Shown piece by piece: positions 1 to 9,400 of a DNA stretch of 64,000 nt. The stretch spans positions 186,001 through 250,000 of the forward strand of contig OZ025657.1 of the NCBI GenBank assembly GCA_964019335.1. Direction: 5' to 3'. The notes beneath the pieces were generated by a model that worked only from the letters and a program-made list of their open reading frames with translations, searched no databases and was not told where the DNA came from. The DNA is from Diplonema japonicum (taxonomy: Eukaryota; Euglenozoa; Diplonemea; Diplonemida; Diplonemidae). Within the stretch, counting starts at the first letter, position 1. The number at the start of each line of letters is the position of its first letter. The position numbers and the translations under genes were made by a program.

Positions 1-382
1 GGATGGTAGGCGACTTTGTAACTAGAGTCATGATGAGAAAGAGAGACGCAAAGATAATGATGAGGCAGCCTAACCCCCGAAGCTGCGAGCTGCCACAGGT
101 GTTCATTGTCCTGCAGCCTTCTTCCGTGAGGCTTCCTGCTGCGGCACCTATTGCTTCTACTATCACTGCCACCCCGAGAAATACGACGAGTTTCGATGCT
201 TTCTCTCGCGCTACCACTCTTCGCACTTTCCCCCCACCACTCAAAGCCGACCGGGACACCCCAGACACGTTCAAAGACGTCACTGTGCTGTTCGCAGGAC
301 TCGTGCTTCGTCCATCGAGACTTCTCCTTAGATTTATATTCTCATTGTACAGAGGCAAGGGGGACCCCGCCTCCACATCCAT
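1..382 (-). CDS. Partial membrane protein, 3' end outside window
   Basis: An open frame begins with ATG at 382 and runs off the left edge without a stop, giving about 126 residues. The first ~75 residues are Ser/Asn/Gly-rich and polar. A hydrophobic stretch (KLVVFLGVAVIVEAIGAAAG) follows, then a Cys-containing loop with three cysteines, then a second hydrophobic stretch (LGCLIIIFASLFLIMTLVT). This pattern suggests an integral membrane protein with at least two transmembrane helices and a cytosolic N-tail. The start is supported by an AG acceptor 5 nt upstream, preceded by a C/T-rich tract on the minus strand. I do not recognise the family. More helices are likely beyond the window. Confidence 0.6.
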   Translation of the reverse strand, partial: MDVEAGSPLPLYNENINLRRSLDGRSTSPANSTVTSLNVSGVSRSALSGGGKVRRVVAREKASKLVVFLGVAVIVEAIGAAAGSLTEEGCRTMNTCGSSQLRGLGCLIIIFASLFLIMTLVTKSPTI

Positions 383-387
383 CCCTT

Positions 388-472
388 CTGTGTGACTGTT
401 ATTTACTCCGTTGCCGTGTTATTGGTAACAATCAAAAGGGAAAGAAGAAGAAAAAAAGGGGGGGGGGGGATT
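388..472 (-). promoter_or_regulatory. Predicted trans-splice acceptor and pyrimidine tract
   Basis: On the minus strand a C/T-rich tract (complement of 434-470) is followed by CACACAG at 388-394, and the next ATG is 5 nt further on at 382. This is the layout of a spliced-leader acceptor for the partial membrane gene. The spliced leader itself is not in this window, so the call is an inference from position and composition. Confidence 0.45.
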
Positions 473-581
473 TTCAAAAAGTCATATCGAAACAAGGGCT
501 TTTCTAATGCTCTTCCTGGAGCACTGCCCTCGGGGAACCCACAGAAACACTTTACACTATTCTCTCTTCATCTTTCTCGTA

Positions 582-2822
582 TCACCACATTCTCAAACGC
601 TTCTCGGGTGCGATGTACATCGGGTCGCCTTCCTTCACATCGAAGGCGGAGTAGAACTCACCGATGTTGTTGACAAGGTTTGCACGGAAGCTGGACGGGG
701 GGTGGGGGTCGGTGGTGAGGGCCTTGATCGTAAAGTCCTTTTTAGCGTTCTGCTTCCAGATGTTTGCAAAGGATTTGAAGAAAACACGGAAGTTTGCACG
801 GATCAGGTCTTCGGACGCTCCCTCTTTGGCGAGCCTCGCGGACAATGCTTGGATAGACAGACTCATCCCTCCAAGATCGGCAAGAGCTTCGCCAAGGACA
901 AGCTGCGCGTTCATCTTGTACGTGTTCTCACCGTCGACGAAGGAGTACGCCTCCGACTGCTCGTTCATCAACATGGTTTTTGCTGTGAAGAGTTCCTTGT
1001 CCTTTTCGGTCCACCACTCTTCGAGGTTCCCGTCACCGCTGAACAACCGTCCTTGGTCGTCATACCCGTGAGTGATCTCATGCGCGATAACAGCACCGAT
1101 CCCACCAAAGTTCACAGCATGGATGAAGTCATAATCAGGGAATGCCAGAGTCTCTTCTTGTATGTTGAAGTCGATGTCCTCCTTGTTTTTGCAGTAGAAA
1201 GGAGGCTGCAGAATCGCTGCGGGGAAGACTACCTCATTCTGCGTGGGGAGGAAGTACGCGTTGACGGTTTGTGGGGTTATGAGCCACTCTGTCTTGTCGA
1301 CAACAGAGTTGAGCTTCTGGTAGAACTCCACATCCAATGACCATTTCTTGTTCTTCTTCGAGATGTCGTAGAGGGTGTCGCCCGGTTTGATGTCCAGGAG
1401 GGAGTAGTCCTTCCACACATCGGGGAAGCCGATCTTCAATGCAAACTTCTCTAGCTTTTCCAAAGCCTTCTCCTTCGTCGCCTCTGTCAGCCAGTTGTTT
1501 GCCCGGATCGACGTCTTCATCACCTGCACCACCTCAAGGATCATCTCATTGACCTCGCCCTTGTATTTCTGTGGGAAGAACTTCGCAACGTAGACCTTGC
1601 CGAGCATCTCGCCGGCGTAGGCATTGACGATCTGAATGGTACGCTTGTCGTTGGGCTTTTGCTCCTCCTGACCGTGGAGCTTTCTCGAGTAGAAGTCGAA
1701 GTACTCCTCGTCGATCTCTTTAGTGCAGAATCCCTTGAAGGAAGAGACAATTTTGTATTGAAGGAACCCAACGTAGTTCAAAAAATTCTCCTTGTTGAGG
1801 ATCATGGCAAGAACACGGCGGATGGCATCACCGTCGTAAGCAGTGATGTGTTCGGCAGCAGGGGGGTTGGCGATGGATTTGGCGGTGAAGTGCTTCTCGA
1901 GGTTGGCCGCGAGAACGGATTTGAAATCGAACAGATCGTACAGCTTCGTGAAGAATTGCTCGGCGGTTTTGACCTGCTCGTCGGTGAGCTTAAAATCACG
2001 CTCGGCTTCCACATAGTTGTCCTCCTTCCCTGGCAGAGAGCGGAGAGAGTTTATTTCGGTGTACAGCTTCGTCATTGTGGTGTTCGTGTAGTACTCATCA
2101 TAAGACCTCTGCTGCTCATTCTTCATCTTGTACTTGGCAAGCTCCATCTCAAACTCGACAATGTTTGTAACGAAATCCTTCGGAAGCGTCACTGATGGTG
2201 CCAGCAACCCTTCGACGTTCTTCAAATGTTGCTTCCACTGCTCGCGCTTCTCGGCGAAGCTGTCGTCGAAGTAGTACTCCCTCCCGGGGAGGGACAGCCC
2301 CTTGGTCCCCAGACACAAGACAACGTTGTTCGAATTTTCCAGATCGTGGCTTTGATCGAAGTCGAACACGTTGGTGATACCGTTAATTTCACAGTAGTGA
2401 ATATACGTTGCAATCCTGTCAATAAGGTCATCAGTGTCTTTGATGGGTTCGCCAGGCCTCATGATTGCTTCCATAGCCTGCAGTTCCTTCTTGATTGGGT
2501 CGTAAGAGGCGGACGCGCTCTCCCAGTGCTCGAACCTTAAGGTCGAGGCCTCCCAGATACTGCTGATCTTCACTTCTTCTTCTGTTTTCACCTCTTGTTC
2601 TTTTAAGCTTTGAACCAGCTTGATCTGATCCTTCAGCCCTTCGTCGTGAAGCTTGAGAAAACCCCCCCACCTCGGGTACTCCCCCGGAATCTGGTTCTCT
2701 GGCTTGCTCAACCATTCTTCGTTGACGTGTAGATAAAAATCAGATTGCGCGCTCGTCATTTTAAACTGTCTTTTGGTTGCCAGACAAGAGGAGGAAACAA
2801 CAGTCCTAGTAGACAACTTCAT
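582..2822 (-). CDS. M13 family zinc metallopeptidase (neprilysin/PepO-like)
   Basis: This 746-residue protein has the M13 hallmarks. The zinc site HEITH is at residues 581-585 and the third ligand motif GEALADLGG has Glu645 and Asp649. The substrate-binding NAYF-type motif and a terminal RLRMW are also present. M13 enzymes cleave short peptides. Membrane-bound animal members have an N-terminal anchor and a Cys near the C-terminal Trp. Here there is no clear transmembrane segment and that Cys is absent, as in soluble PepO-like members. The first ~20 residues are Ser/Thr/Arg-rich and could be a presequence; a second in-frame Met at residue 22 (MTSAQ) is an alternative start. The ATG at 2822 is preferred because an AG acceptor after a C/T tract lies 18 nt upstream. 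The catalytic residues look intact. Confidence 0.93.
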   Translation of the reverse strand: MKLSTRTVVSSSCLATKRQFKMTSAQSDFYLHVNEEWLSKPENQIPGEYPRWGGFLKLHDEGLKDQIKLVQSLKEQEVKTEEEVKISSIWEASTLRFEHWESASASYDPIKKELQAMEAIMRPGEPIKDTDDLIDRIATYIHYCEINGITNVFDFDQSHDLENSNNVVLCLGTKGLSLPGREYYFDDSFAEKREQWKQHLKNVEGLLAPSVTLPKDFVTNIVEFEMELAKYKMKNEQQRSYDEYYTNTTMTKLYTEINSLRSLPGKEDNYVEAERDFKLTDEQVKTAEQFFTKLYDLFDFKSVLAANLEKHFTAKSIANPPAAEHITAYDGDAIRRVLAMILNKENFLNYVGFLQYKIVSSFKGFCTKEIDEEYFDFYSRKLHGQEEQKPNDKRTIQIVNAYAGEMLGKVYVAKFFPQKYKGEVNEMILEVVQVMKTSIRANNWLTEATKEKALEKLEKFALKIGFPDVWKDYSLLDIKPGDTLYDISKKNKKWSLDVEFYQKLNSVVDKTEWLITPQTVNAYFLPTQNEVVFPAAILQPPFYCKNKEDIDFNIQEETLAFPDYDFIHAVNFGGIGAVIAHEITHGYDDQGRLFSGDGNLEEWWTEKDKELFTAKTMLMNEQSEAYSFVDGENTYKMNAQLVLGEALADLGGMSLSIQALSARLAKEGASEDLIRANFRVFFKSFANIWKQNAKKDFTIKALTTDPHPPSSFRANLVNNIGEFYSAFDVKEGDPMYIAPEKRLRMW

Positions 2823-2840
2823 GCACGGTTCGATGGGGGC

Positions 2841-2898
2841 CTGGGGGGGATTATAAAAAAAGAAAATAAGAGGGGGGAAACTTCAAAAAAAAAAAAAA
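2841..2898 (-). promoter_or_regulatory. Predicted trans-splice acceptor of the M13 gene
   Basis: On the minus strand a long T-run (complement of 2885-2899) and mixed C/T sequence end in CCCCCCAG, with the AG at 2841-2842, 18 nt before the ATG at 2822. It sits only about 20-80 nt after the stop of the gene at 2919-4616. Such tight spacing favours polycistronic processing over a separate promoter. Confidence 0.5.
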
Positions 2899-2918
2899 AG
2901 AAATTAAATTTTCTTTTC

Positions 2919-4616
2919 TTACCCAGGAATGGGTAGCATTCTAGCAGAGTCCTCTCTAGCCCTTTTCAGTTTTCTTCGGAGGGCGTTGTTGTCACCTTGC
3001 AGCTTGAGGACCTTAAGCCGTAGGTTGTCCATCGTAACATAATTAAAATAGTGTTTAGGAGTTGGGGGCACTTTAGGAAGAATGAAAGCCTTAGGGGGTG
3101 GTGTCTCTCTACGGCGGGAGAAGGGGTTTTGCACTGCGTAGAACTTTCCAGTGCGGCTGGACGGAGAAGTGTGGGACCCGGCGGCTCCTTTGCCTACAGG
3201 GATGCAAACGGTATTCTTTGTGTCACCAGACGGTGGAACAGGATGGATGATATACCCCCGTTGCTTCTTTCTCACCTCTTTTTTTGGCTCTATTGGAAGA
3301 TGTGGTCGTGCTGGCTGTTTCATTATCTTCCGTCGTCTAAACCCCTTCTCCTTATCCTGCTCATCTTGCTTCTCAGGTGGCGGCCATTTCCCTCCCCTCT
3401 CCTCCAACGGCCCCAGCATGCTCCCGCTCATCATCTCTTCCAGCTCTTCTTGCGACACTGTTAGTATCCCGGGGTACAGCCTGCTGAACACGTTCTTCTC
3501 TTCCATGGGGTACCCCATCACCTGCACACTTTCGTCGTTCTTTTTCTTCTTCTTCTTCTTCCTCGGCTTGTCAGGCAGGGGCGAGATGTGCTGCGCCACC
3601 ATTCCTATTTTCTTTCGTACCTTCTTTGCCTTCTTCTTCCTCACGATTTCTGACTCGTCTGCAGCGTTGTACTGCGACAGCGACGACGGCAGCGAGAAGG
3701 ACGACACGGATGACACAGCCGACCCCCGCTCAACAGGCGGCGTGGGGCTGGTGAGAGGTACATTTGCAGTTTCTATGTTTGCCGCCATCTTCTGGGGATC
3801 GCCATCAATCTCGGGCAACGCGGATGCCACCTCTTGTGGTCTTTCTGGCTTGCTAACTACCGCCGGTGACTGTAATGCCGAAGTAACCTGCTGCACTTGT
3901 GACACTTCAACTGACTCTTGACTCCGCTGTAGTGGCGCTGCAGAAACATCCTCCCGCGGCCGTGTCGCACAGGTAGGTAGCACTGGAAGCAACTCTTGTT
4001 CTGGTGTCGGCTCTTCTTTTGGTGTTATTTGTGGGACCAATTCTTCTGTCGCTTGTTCTTCGGCCATCATGTTCGCTTCTATCACAGGTTGTGTCTCTAT
4101 CACAGGTTGTGCCTCTATCTCAGGTGACTCGGGCTTATGTTGTGGCTCCGACTCTGTACTTGCTGCTTCACCCCCAACTGGGTCCGATATTCGTGGTGAT
4201 GTTTCGACCTTTGATTGTGTTACCATAGCTGCTTCCTGATCGTCTTTCATCTCTTCGGCTTCGATCTGTGGTGCTAGTGCCTCCACGACTGGAGTTACAG
4301 GACATGATGAGTCAGATCGTGTACTCCGGTACTCTGGTCTGGTCGGGTCTTCAGGTGCGTCTTCCGTCGCGTTTGGTTCCAAATCGCTAGGCTTCCTGTC
4401 GATATCTTCATCAGATGTATCGCTGCTCTCAGACATCGAGGTCGGCACGACAGGAGATATTGGTCCTGACGTCGGTGCTAACGAACGTGTCTGCGAAGCT
4501 GAGAGCGACTGAGAAACAGTAGGCGACTGTGAGTAGGCTGCATAAGAGGACTCGGACTCACTGTACCGGGCTGACTCCTCGTTGGTTGACGAGAAAGAAG
4601 ACACGTCCTCACTCAT
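2919..4616 (-). CDS. Low-complexity Ser/Glu/Pro-rich protein, function unknown
   Basis: A 565-residue protein with no recognised catalytic domain. Residues 1-~320 are Ser/Thr/Glu/Pro/Val-rich and probably disordered, with short internal repeats such as PVIETQPVIE. Around residues 320-360 are strongly basic patches (KKKAKKVRKKIG and a run of seven lysines) that resemble nuclear-localisation or nucleic-acid-contacting segments. The last ~40 residues are heptad-like (NLRLKVLKLQGDNNALRRKL) and may form a short coiled coil. The start is the first ATG after a C17 run and CCAG acceptor-like sequence on the minus strand. The mirror-image plus-strand frames are shadows of this repetitive composition. 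It could be a cytoskeletal or nuclear scaffold, but the sequence does not decide. Confidence 0.7.
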   Translation of the reverse strand: MSEDVSSFSSTNEESARYSESESSYAAYSQSPTVSQSLSASQTRSLAPTSGPISPVVPTSMSESSDTSDEDIDRKPSDLEPNATEDAPEDPTRPEYRSTRSDSSCPVTPVVEALAPQIEAEEMKDDQEAAMVTQSKVETSPRISDPVGGEAASTESEPQHKPESPEIEAQPVIETQPVIEANMMAEEQATEELVPQITPKEEPTPEQELLPVLPTCATRPREDVSAAPLQRSQESVEVSQVQQVTSALQSPAVVSKPERPQEVASALPEIDGDPQKMAANIETANVPLTSPTPPVERGSAVSSVSSFSLPSSLSQYNAADESEIVRKKKAKKVRKKIGMVAQHISPLPDKPRKKKKKKKNDESVQVMGYPMEEKNVFSRLYPGILTVSQEELEEMMSGSMLGPLEERGGKWPPPEKQDEQDKEKGFRRRKIMKQPARPHLPIEPKKEVRKKQRGYIIHPVPPSGDTKNTVCIPVGKGAAGSHTSPSSRTGKFYAVQNPFSRRRETPPPKAFILPKVPPTPKHYFNYVTMDNLRLKVLKLQGDNNALRRKLKRAREDSARMLPIPG

Positions 4617-4773
4617 TGCAGTGTGTCATGGCCGCCTGTGGTGCTAAAAAGATGATGTGCTGGCGGGGGGGGGGGGGGGGGGGAGTAAAACATCACGCAT
4701 CGAAAAAGATACCAGAGAAAACACAGGGTAAACCAAAAAAAAAAAAAAAAAGAAACGAGAATTGCACTGTCAC

Positions 4774-6242
4774 TCAAATGTCGATTCCCTTCCTGGGAAC
4801 AGGGGGCATCCCGCCCGATTGGTAAATCCCACAGAGGCTCTTCGAGGACTTCTCGTCACCCTGTAGGTCGATGCCTGCCCATGTCCAGTACTGGTCTGTT
4901 GTGCGTGCGGTGCCAAGGCCGTACTTTTGGATCTCGCGGAGGTCGATTTCGGACTCTGGGACTACCTTGTCGAAGATGTCGTGGAGGCCGAGGATGTAGT
5001 TGACACGCAAGGTGGACTTCCATTGAATAACGTACCGCTCGTTCCATTTGTCTGTCCAGAAGACGGGCCTGAGCTTCGACCCCGATGTGATGTACAGGTG
5101 CGCTACAACACTCTTGTCAGGGTGGTAGAAGTCGTACCCATGCGTCCACGCCCGCACAGCGAACGACATCTCCTCCCCATCAAACAGAAACGGTGTGTAA
5201 GGGTCATAAGGCACATTTGCCACACGGTGTCCTTTCGCAAAGTTGAACCCTGCTGCAAGGAAGGCTGTTCGAATTGGTTTGCTAGGACGGTGCATCTGAG
5301 TGGGAGTTAAAAAAAAAAAAAAACCTCCCCATTCACATACATGACCAACAACATGCTTGAAATTCTGCGACTTGTAAATCTTAACTTTATTGGTGGTACA
5401 GATACACATTTCATGGGACGATCGGGATATCTCGAATTCACCTGTTTGAAATTGTTTCGAAAGGACTACTGATGAAAGGAAAGAAAGAAAAAAAAAAACA
5501 TACCATCCCCAGACTTGTCGAACCCCGTATGCCTCTCTGTGTAGTGGGAAGGGTAGGTGGTGATGATGGCATGGTCGTCGTCGATACGCTTGAACATATC
5601 AATGATTTCGGAGTCCCACCCACGAGAGAAGTGGGAGTGGGAATCGATGTTCATGACGTAGGTCTCACCTTGGTAGTGGTTCTCGGCCATGTGGCGGCCG
5701 AAGGTCACACCTTGTGTCTGCCTCATTGGGAGCCGTGAGACTCTAACTTGCCAAAGACGGGTGCACAATGGGTGGTTTGGGCAATCTAACTGGTTGTGAA
5801 TGTTCGCAATGCAGTCCTTGCACGATGCCGCATCGTCCAACCCGCTGCAGTTGTGTTGCTGAAATATCCCGAAAAACACTCTGTCTGGATACGCTGCCCG
5901 CTCGTACGCTCTCGCCACAGTGGGTGCGCACTCCATGTCCCCGTACGATGCAAGGGCGATCAGTATCGATTCTCTTTCGTAGTGCTCTGTCACACCGCCT
6001 TTTTCCGCAGATTCTACGTTTTTCTTTACCTTTGTGACGCCTTTGACTGATGTCTCTTTTACCTCCATGCGCTCCTCCAAGTCTTTCAGACTTCCGAAAT
6101 CTATCACCTTCCTCTCCCCCTTCTGCAAGTCGGTTGCTCTCCTTCCACCCGACACACTTTTTAGCATCCTATGCTGCGACGTGAACCACCACGCCATGAC
6201 CAGCAGCTGAACGAGCAGGACGGCGATGAACCATTTTTTCAT
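4774..6242 (-). CDS. GT60 glycosyltransferase (Skp1/polypeptide alpha-GlcNAc-transferase-like), two introns
   Basis: Three exons (5504-6242, 5341-5441, 4774-5295) give about 453 residues. Residues 5-22 form a type II signal anchor (KKWFIAVLLVQLLVMAWWF), consistent with a Golgi enzyme. The luminal part resembles GT60 enzymes, which add alpha-GlcNAc to hydroxyproline of Skp1 (Dictyostelium) or to Ser/Thr of surface mucins (Trypanosoma cruzi). Visible features are ASYGDMECAPTV, the DSHSHFSRGWD acidic motif near residue 199, FNFAKGHRVANVPYDP with LFDGEEMSF, and the C-terminal YGLGTARTTDQYW plus GID. No single exon gives the whole domain, so splicing is needed. If the first intron used an upstream AG, exon 2 would extend to 5465 and add eight residues. 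A minimal upstream ORF (ATG CAA TGA) overlaps the start codon. Confidence 0.85.
5296..5340 (-). other. Spliceosomal intron 2 of the GT60 gene (45 nt)
   Basis: It begins GTATGTG after codon CAT, has a T15 tract (complement of 5309-5323) and ends CACTCAG before ATGCACCG. The length is divisible by three and the intron has no stop, so it stays hidden in the open reading frame. If retained it would encode a Gly-Phe4 insert inside the catalytic domain. Confidence 0.75.
5442..5503 (-). other. Spliceosomal intron 1 of the GT60 gene (62 nt, or 38 nt)
   Basis: It begins GTATGT followed by a T/C tract and carries in-frame stops, so it must be removed to join the two conserved halves of the protein. 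The AG before GTGAATTC gives 62 nt. An earlier AG, leaving an intron of 5466-5503 (38 nt), also keeps the frame. Sequence alone does not choose between them. Confidence 0.8.
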
Positions 6243-6469
6243 TGCATCTTGACAAGGGTGATAATTTGGACGGAAGGAAGAAGAAGAAAGAAAAAAAGAA
6301 GAAAAAACTTAATAAAACAGGGGATCATCATACACTTCGGTACGAAGGGGTGAGGAGGAGCAAGTAAAGACAGCGTCAACATGTAAATGAAGGTGTATGT
6401 CTACAACATGCCCTGCACCCAACCATAGGAGATAAGAAAAGGAAGGGAGAAGAAAACAAACAAATGCGA

Positions 6470-9400
6470 TTAGAACTTAGGCGTTATCGTGACAAGGCCC
6501 TCTGTAGGGAGGGTAGCAGAATCGACAAGGACAACTTTCAACACACGGGGCACCGACGACCCTGCGGCAAGCCGAACGGTAAAGGTGCGTATGAGCTCTG
6601 CCAGAGTCTTGGTCTTTATTTTCGTTGTGGAGGCGAGCTCGATGGAGTACTTATCGAGGGTCTGGGACACCTTTCCAAGATGGTCCCTTCCAAAGTAGAT
6701 CTGGTCCTTGGTGATGCTCACATCTTTCTTTACCAAAGTAATCACATCTTGGTCCTGCCGTCCGGACACGAACGTCATGCTTACCGTCCCACCACCTACA
6801 ACATCTTTCGGTTTTCCTTTTTCATCTTTCCCGCAAATCCATGATATCGATGCTTTCGGCAGGATGTACACATTCACTTCAGGAGTTCTGCATACAACTT
6901 CATCCACGTACGCAAATGGGGGTTTCAAGTCTGTATTTTGTAGAACCATGATCGGGCTTAAGACTTCGACGGTGATTTTGTTCCTTCCCTGCTCAGGGTT
7001 AGCCCCGTCGTGCACCAACAAGGTGTATGTCCTGCTCGAGGCGGGCTGCATCTTGTCGGCGAGGGATGTGTACGAGATGCAGTTGAAGCAGTAAGACGCA
7101 AGCTGAATACTCACAACATTCGGTACTTTAGAAAACGAGATCTTCAGGTTATTACTAGGCGACCAGTTCCCACATTTAGTAGATGCCATGGTGCCTACAA
7201 CAGTGTCGGTGCCATCGATGAGGATGTCCTCACCCTTCAACACCAGATAGGGGTGTTCATCTGCGGCGAACGGGAACTCTGAGTTGACACTGTGTTTCGC
7301 TCTGCACAGCTTCTGCTCATTAACTGTCATGAACGCCACCTGGTCGGTTTTTGTATGTCCTGACGAGAGTTCAACAGTGATGTTACCTCCTGTGAACCAC
7401 ATCGTGTCAGGATCCTGCAGCCAGACTTGTCCCATTGGTGCCAAGGGGAACACCTCATGCGCGCCCTGCCTGTATGTCACTTTCGGCGACTTGACGATAA
7501 TGTCGGTCACGTCGTCTACTTCTTGAATCTCGATTTGTATGATGGCTTCTGAAGAGCACTGCCCCCCGTCATTCACAGTCACTTTACAGTGTTTGACTGT
7601 CTTCCCTGGGTCTAAAGAGGTGTTTGAGTACGTCAAGCTTCTGAGTATTGTAATGACGTCCTTCCTCTTCACCAACGTCTTGCTCCCAAACGACAGGCAC
7701 ATCCAGCTCGACGTTTGGCTCAGCACCCCGATGTGTGCATTCAGCAAGTAAGTGTCGTACACTGTGGTGGGGAGTTTCGGCTTCTGCGATGCGATGATCC
7801 TTTCTGCAGCAGCTTCTTGCATTTGTGATATGAAAATGTCCTTCAGGATGAGGTTTGCACGGATATGTGGTGTGAGTGCCTTAGACACCTTGTCCCGCAG
7901 GATGTTCTTCACAATCGTGGAAGAACGTGCCCTCCTCTCCCTTGGCTGCGGTTCGTCTGGCACGTCGTCTGCTTCCCTCTTCACAAGCTTCACCTCGGAG
8001 CTTCCCTTCAGCCCTAAAATATCAGATGCGGTGCTGCCATCGATGATCTCTACCATGACATACCCGTACTGGTAGTCAATGTTGTCCATCGTCAGTTCAA
8101 ACGGTGCCAGCCGTACCTGTCCCGACCCTTCTCTGTACTGTAAGGTTGTTTGCGGCACTTCGAAGAATTCTGGCGCTACCTTGATCATCACCTTATCCTC
8201 CAAAGGAGGATCCAGTTCCGTTGTCAACAGCGTATTAACTAACGAGTGTCTTCCCTTTGGAAAACTAGAACCAGGCTGCAAGCAGATTTCAACCACTCTG
8301 TCACCCTCCTTTGGCCGCAGGTAGAGGGAAGACCACGCAATGGACGCGAGCAGCTTCGAACAGCAAGTAATGGAAGCTTCCCCTGTGCTCGAGAACAGCA
8401 GAGACAGCTCCTCCATCTCGTCAGCGTCGAGCTGGTTCAGCATGCTCTCGAAGACACCTCTATCCCATGAGGGATCAAACACGACACCCTTAACTACGGT
8501 AGCTACATGACGCCCTTCGTACACGACAGTATTCTCCACTCCGTCCTCCGTCTTCCTCTGTAAGATGCATATAGAAGTGCGCTCACCGATCTCTTCTTCA
8601 CTGTTCAATATTGGGCAAGCCATCATGAGGACGTCACCACGCTGAACGCCTGCTGTCAGGGAACACTCTAAGTACCCCCCTACAAACCGGTCTGTGTCAA
8701 CATCTTCCACCTTTACACCCCAGCAAGGCCGTATCATCGGCAAAGAAATGTACTTCTTGAAGGCTGGAGGCAGACCCGTGCTGCAGATTTGTCGGAAGGT
8801 CAACTTGTTCGTTGCAAGCTCCATGGTGGCGGGGTCATCTTCGGCAATGATGTCAATGCGTACGTGGCACTTGCTGCTGTTGCCATTGCAGTCGACCATT
8901 GCTAGCTCGAGTGTCCTGTTCCCCGGTGTGGGATCCTGTGAAAAGTTCCCGAACCGTATCCGTTTCAAGAGCTTTCTAACAGTTTCGGTGCTAACCAGCT
9001 TCGAAAAGAGTCGTATGGTGACCTGTCGGTTATTCAGGACAGCTTTGGTGGGCGGCTTCGACGTGGAGAAGAGACTGCCCTTAACGACCTCAGCGATGGG
9101 AACAGGTTTGTCAAGCCCGTCTTCGTACCATATGAGCAGCTTCTCTGGGTCGTTTTGCGTATCATCCGGAACAGGGCACATGTGGACATCTCCGTATTCA
9201 ACAAGAGCCATGTTGATGTCCTTTCTCTCGCCCTGCCGCAGGTACATGGCATCGCTGTAGCTAAACATCAGCACATCGTCATCCGTGTGACCTTCTGTGA
9301 ATGTCATGTTCAACACATAATTGTGGTAATTCCCCAACGAGAAGGCGTAGATGCCCGCCCATGTCACCTGCGTAGCATCGTTCACCGTCACGTTGAACAC

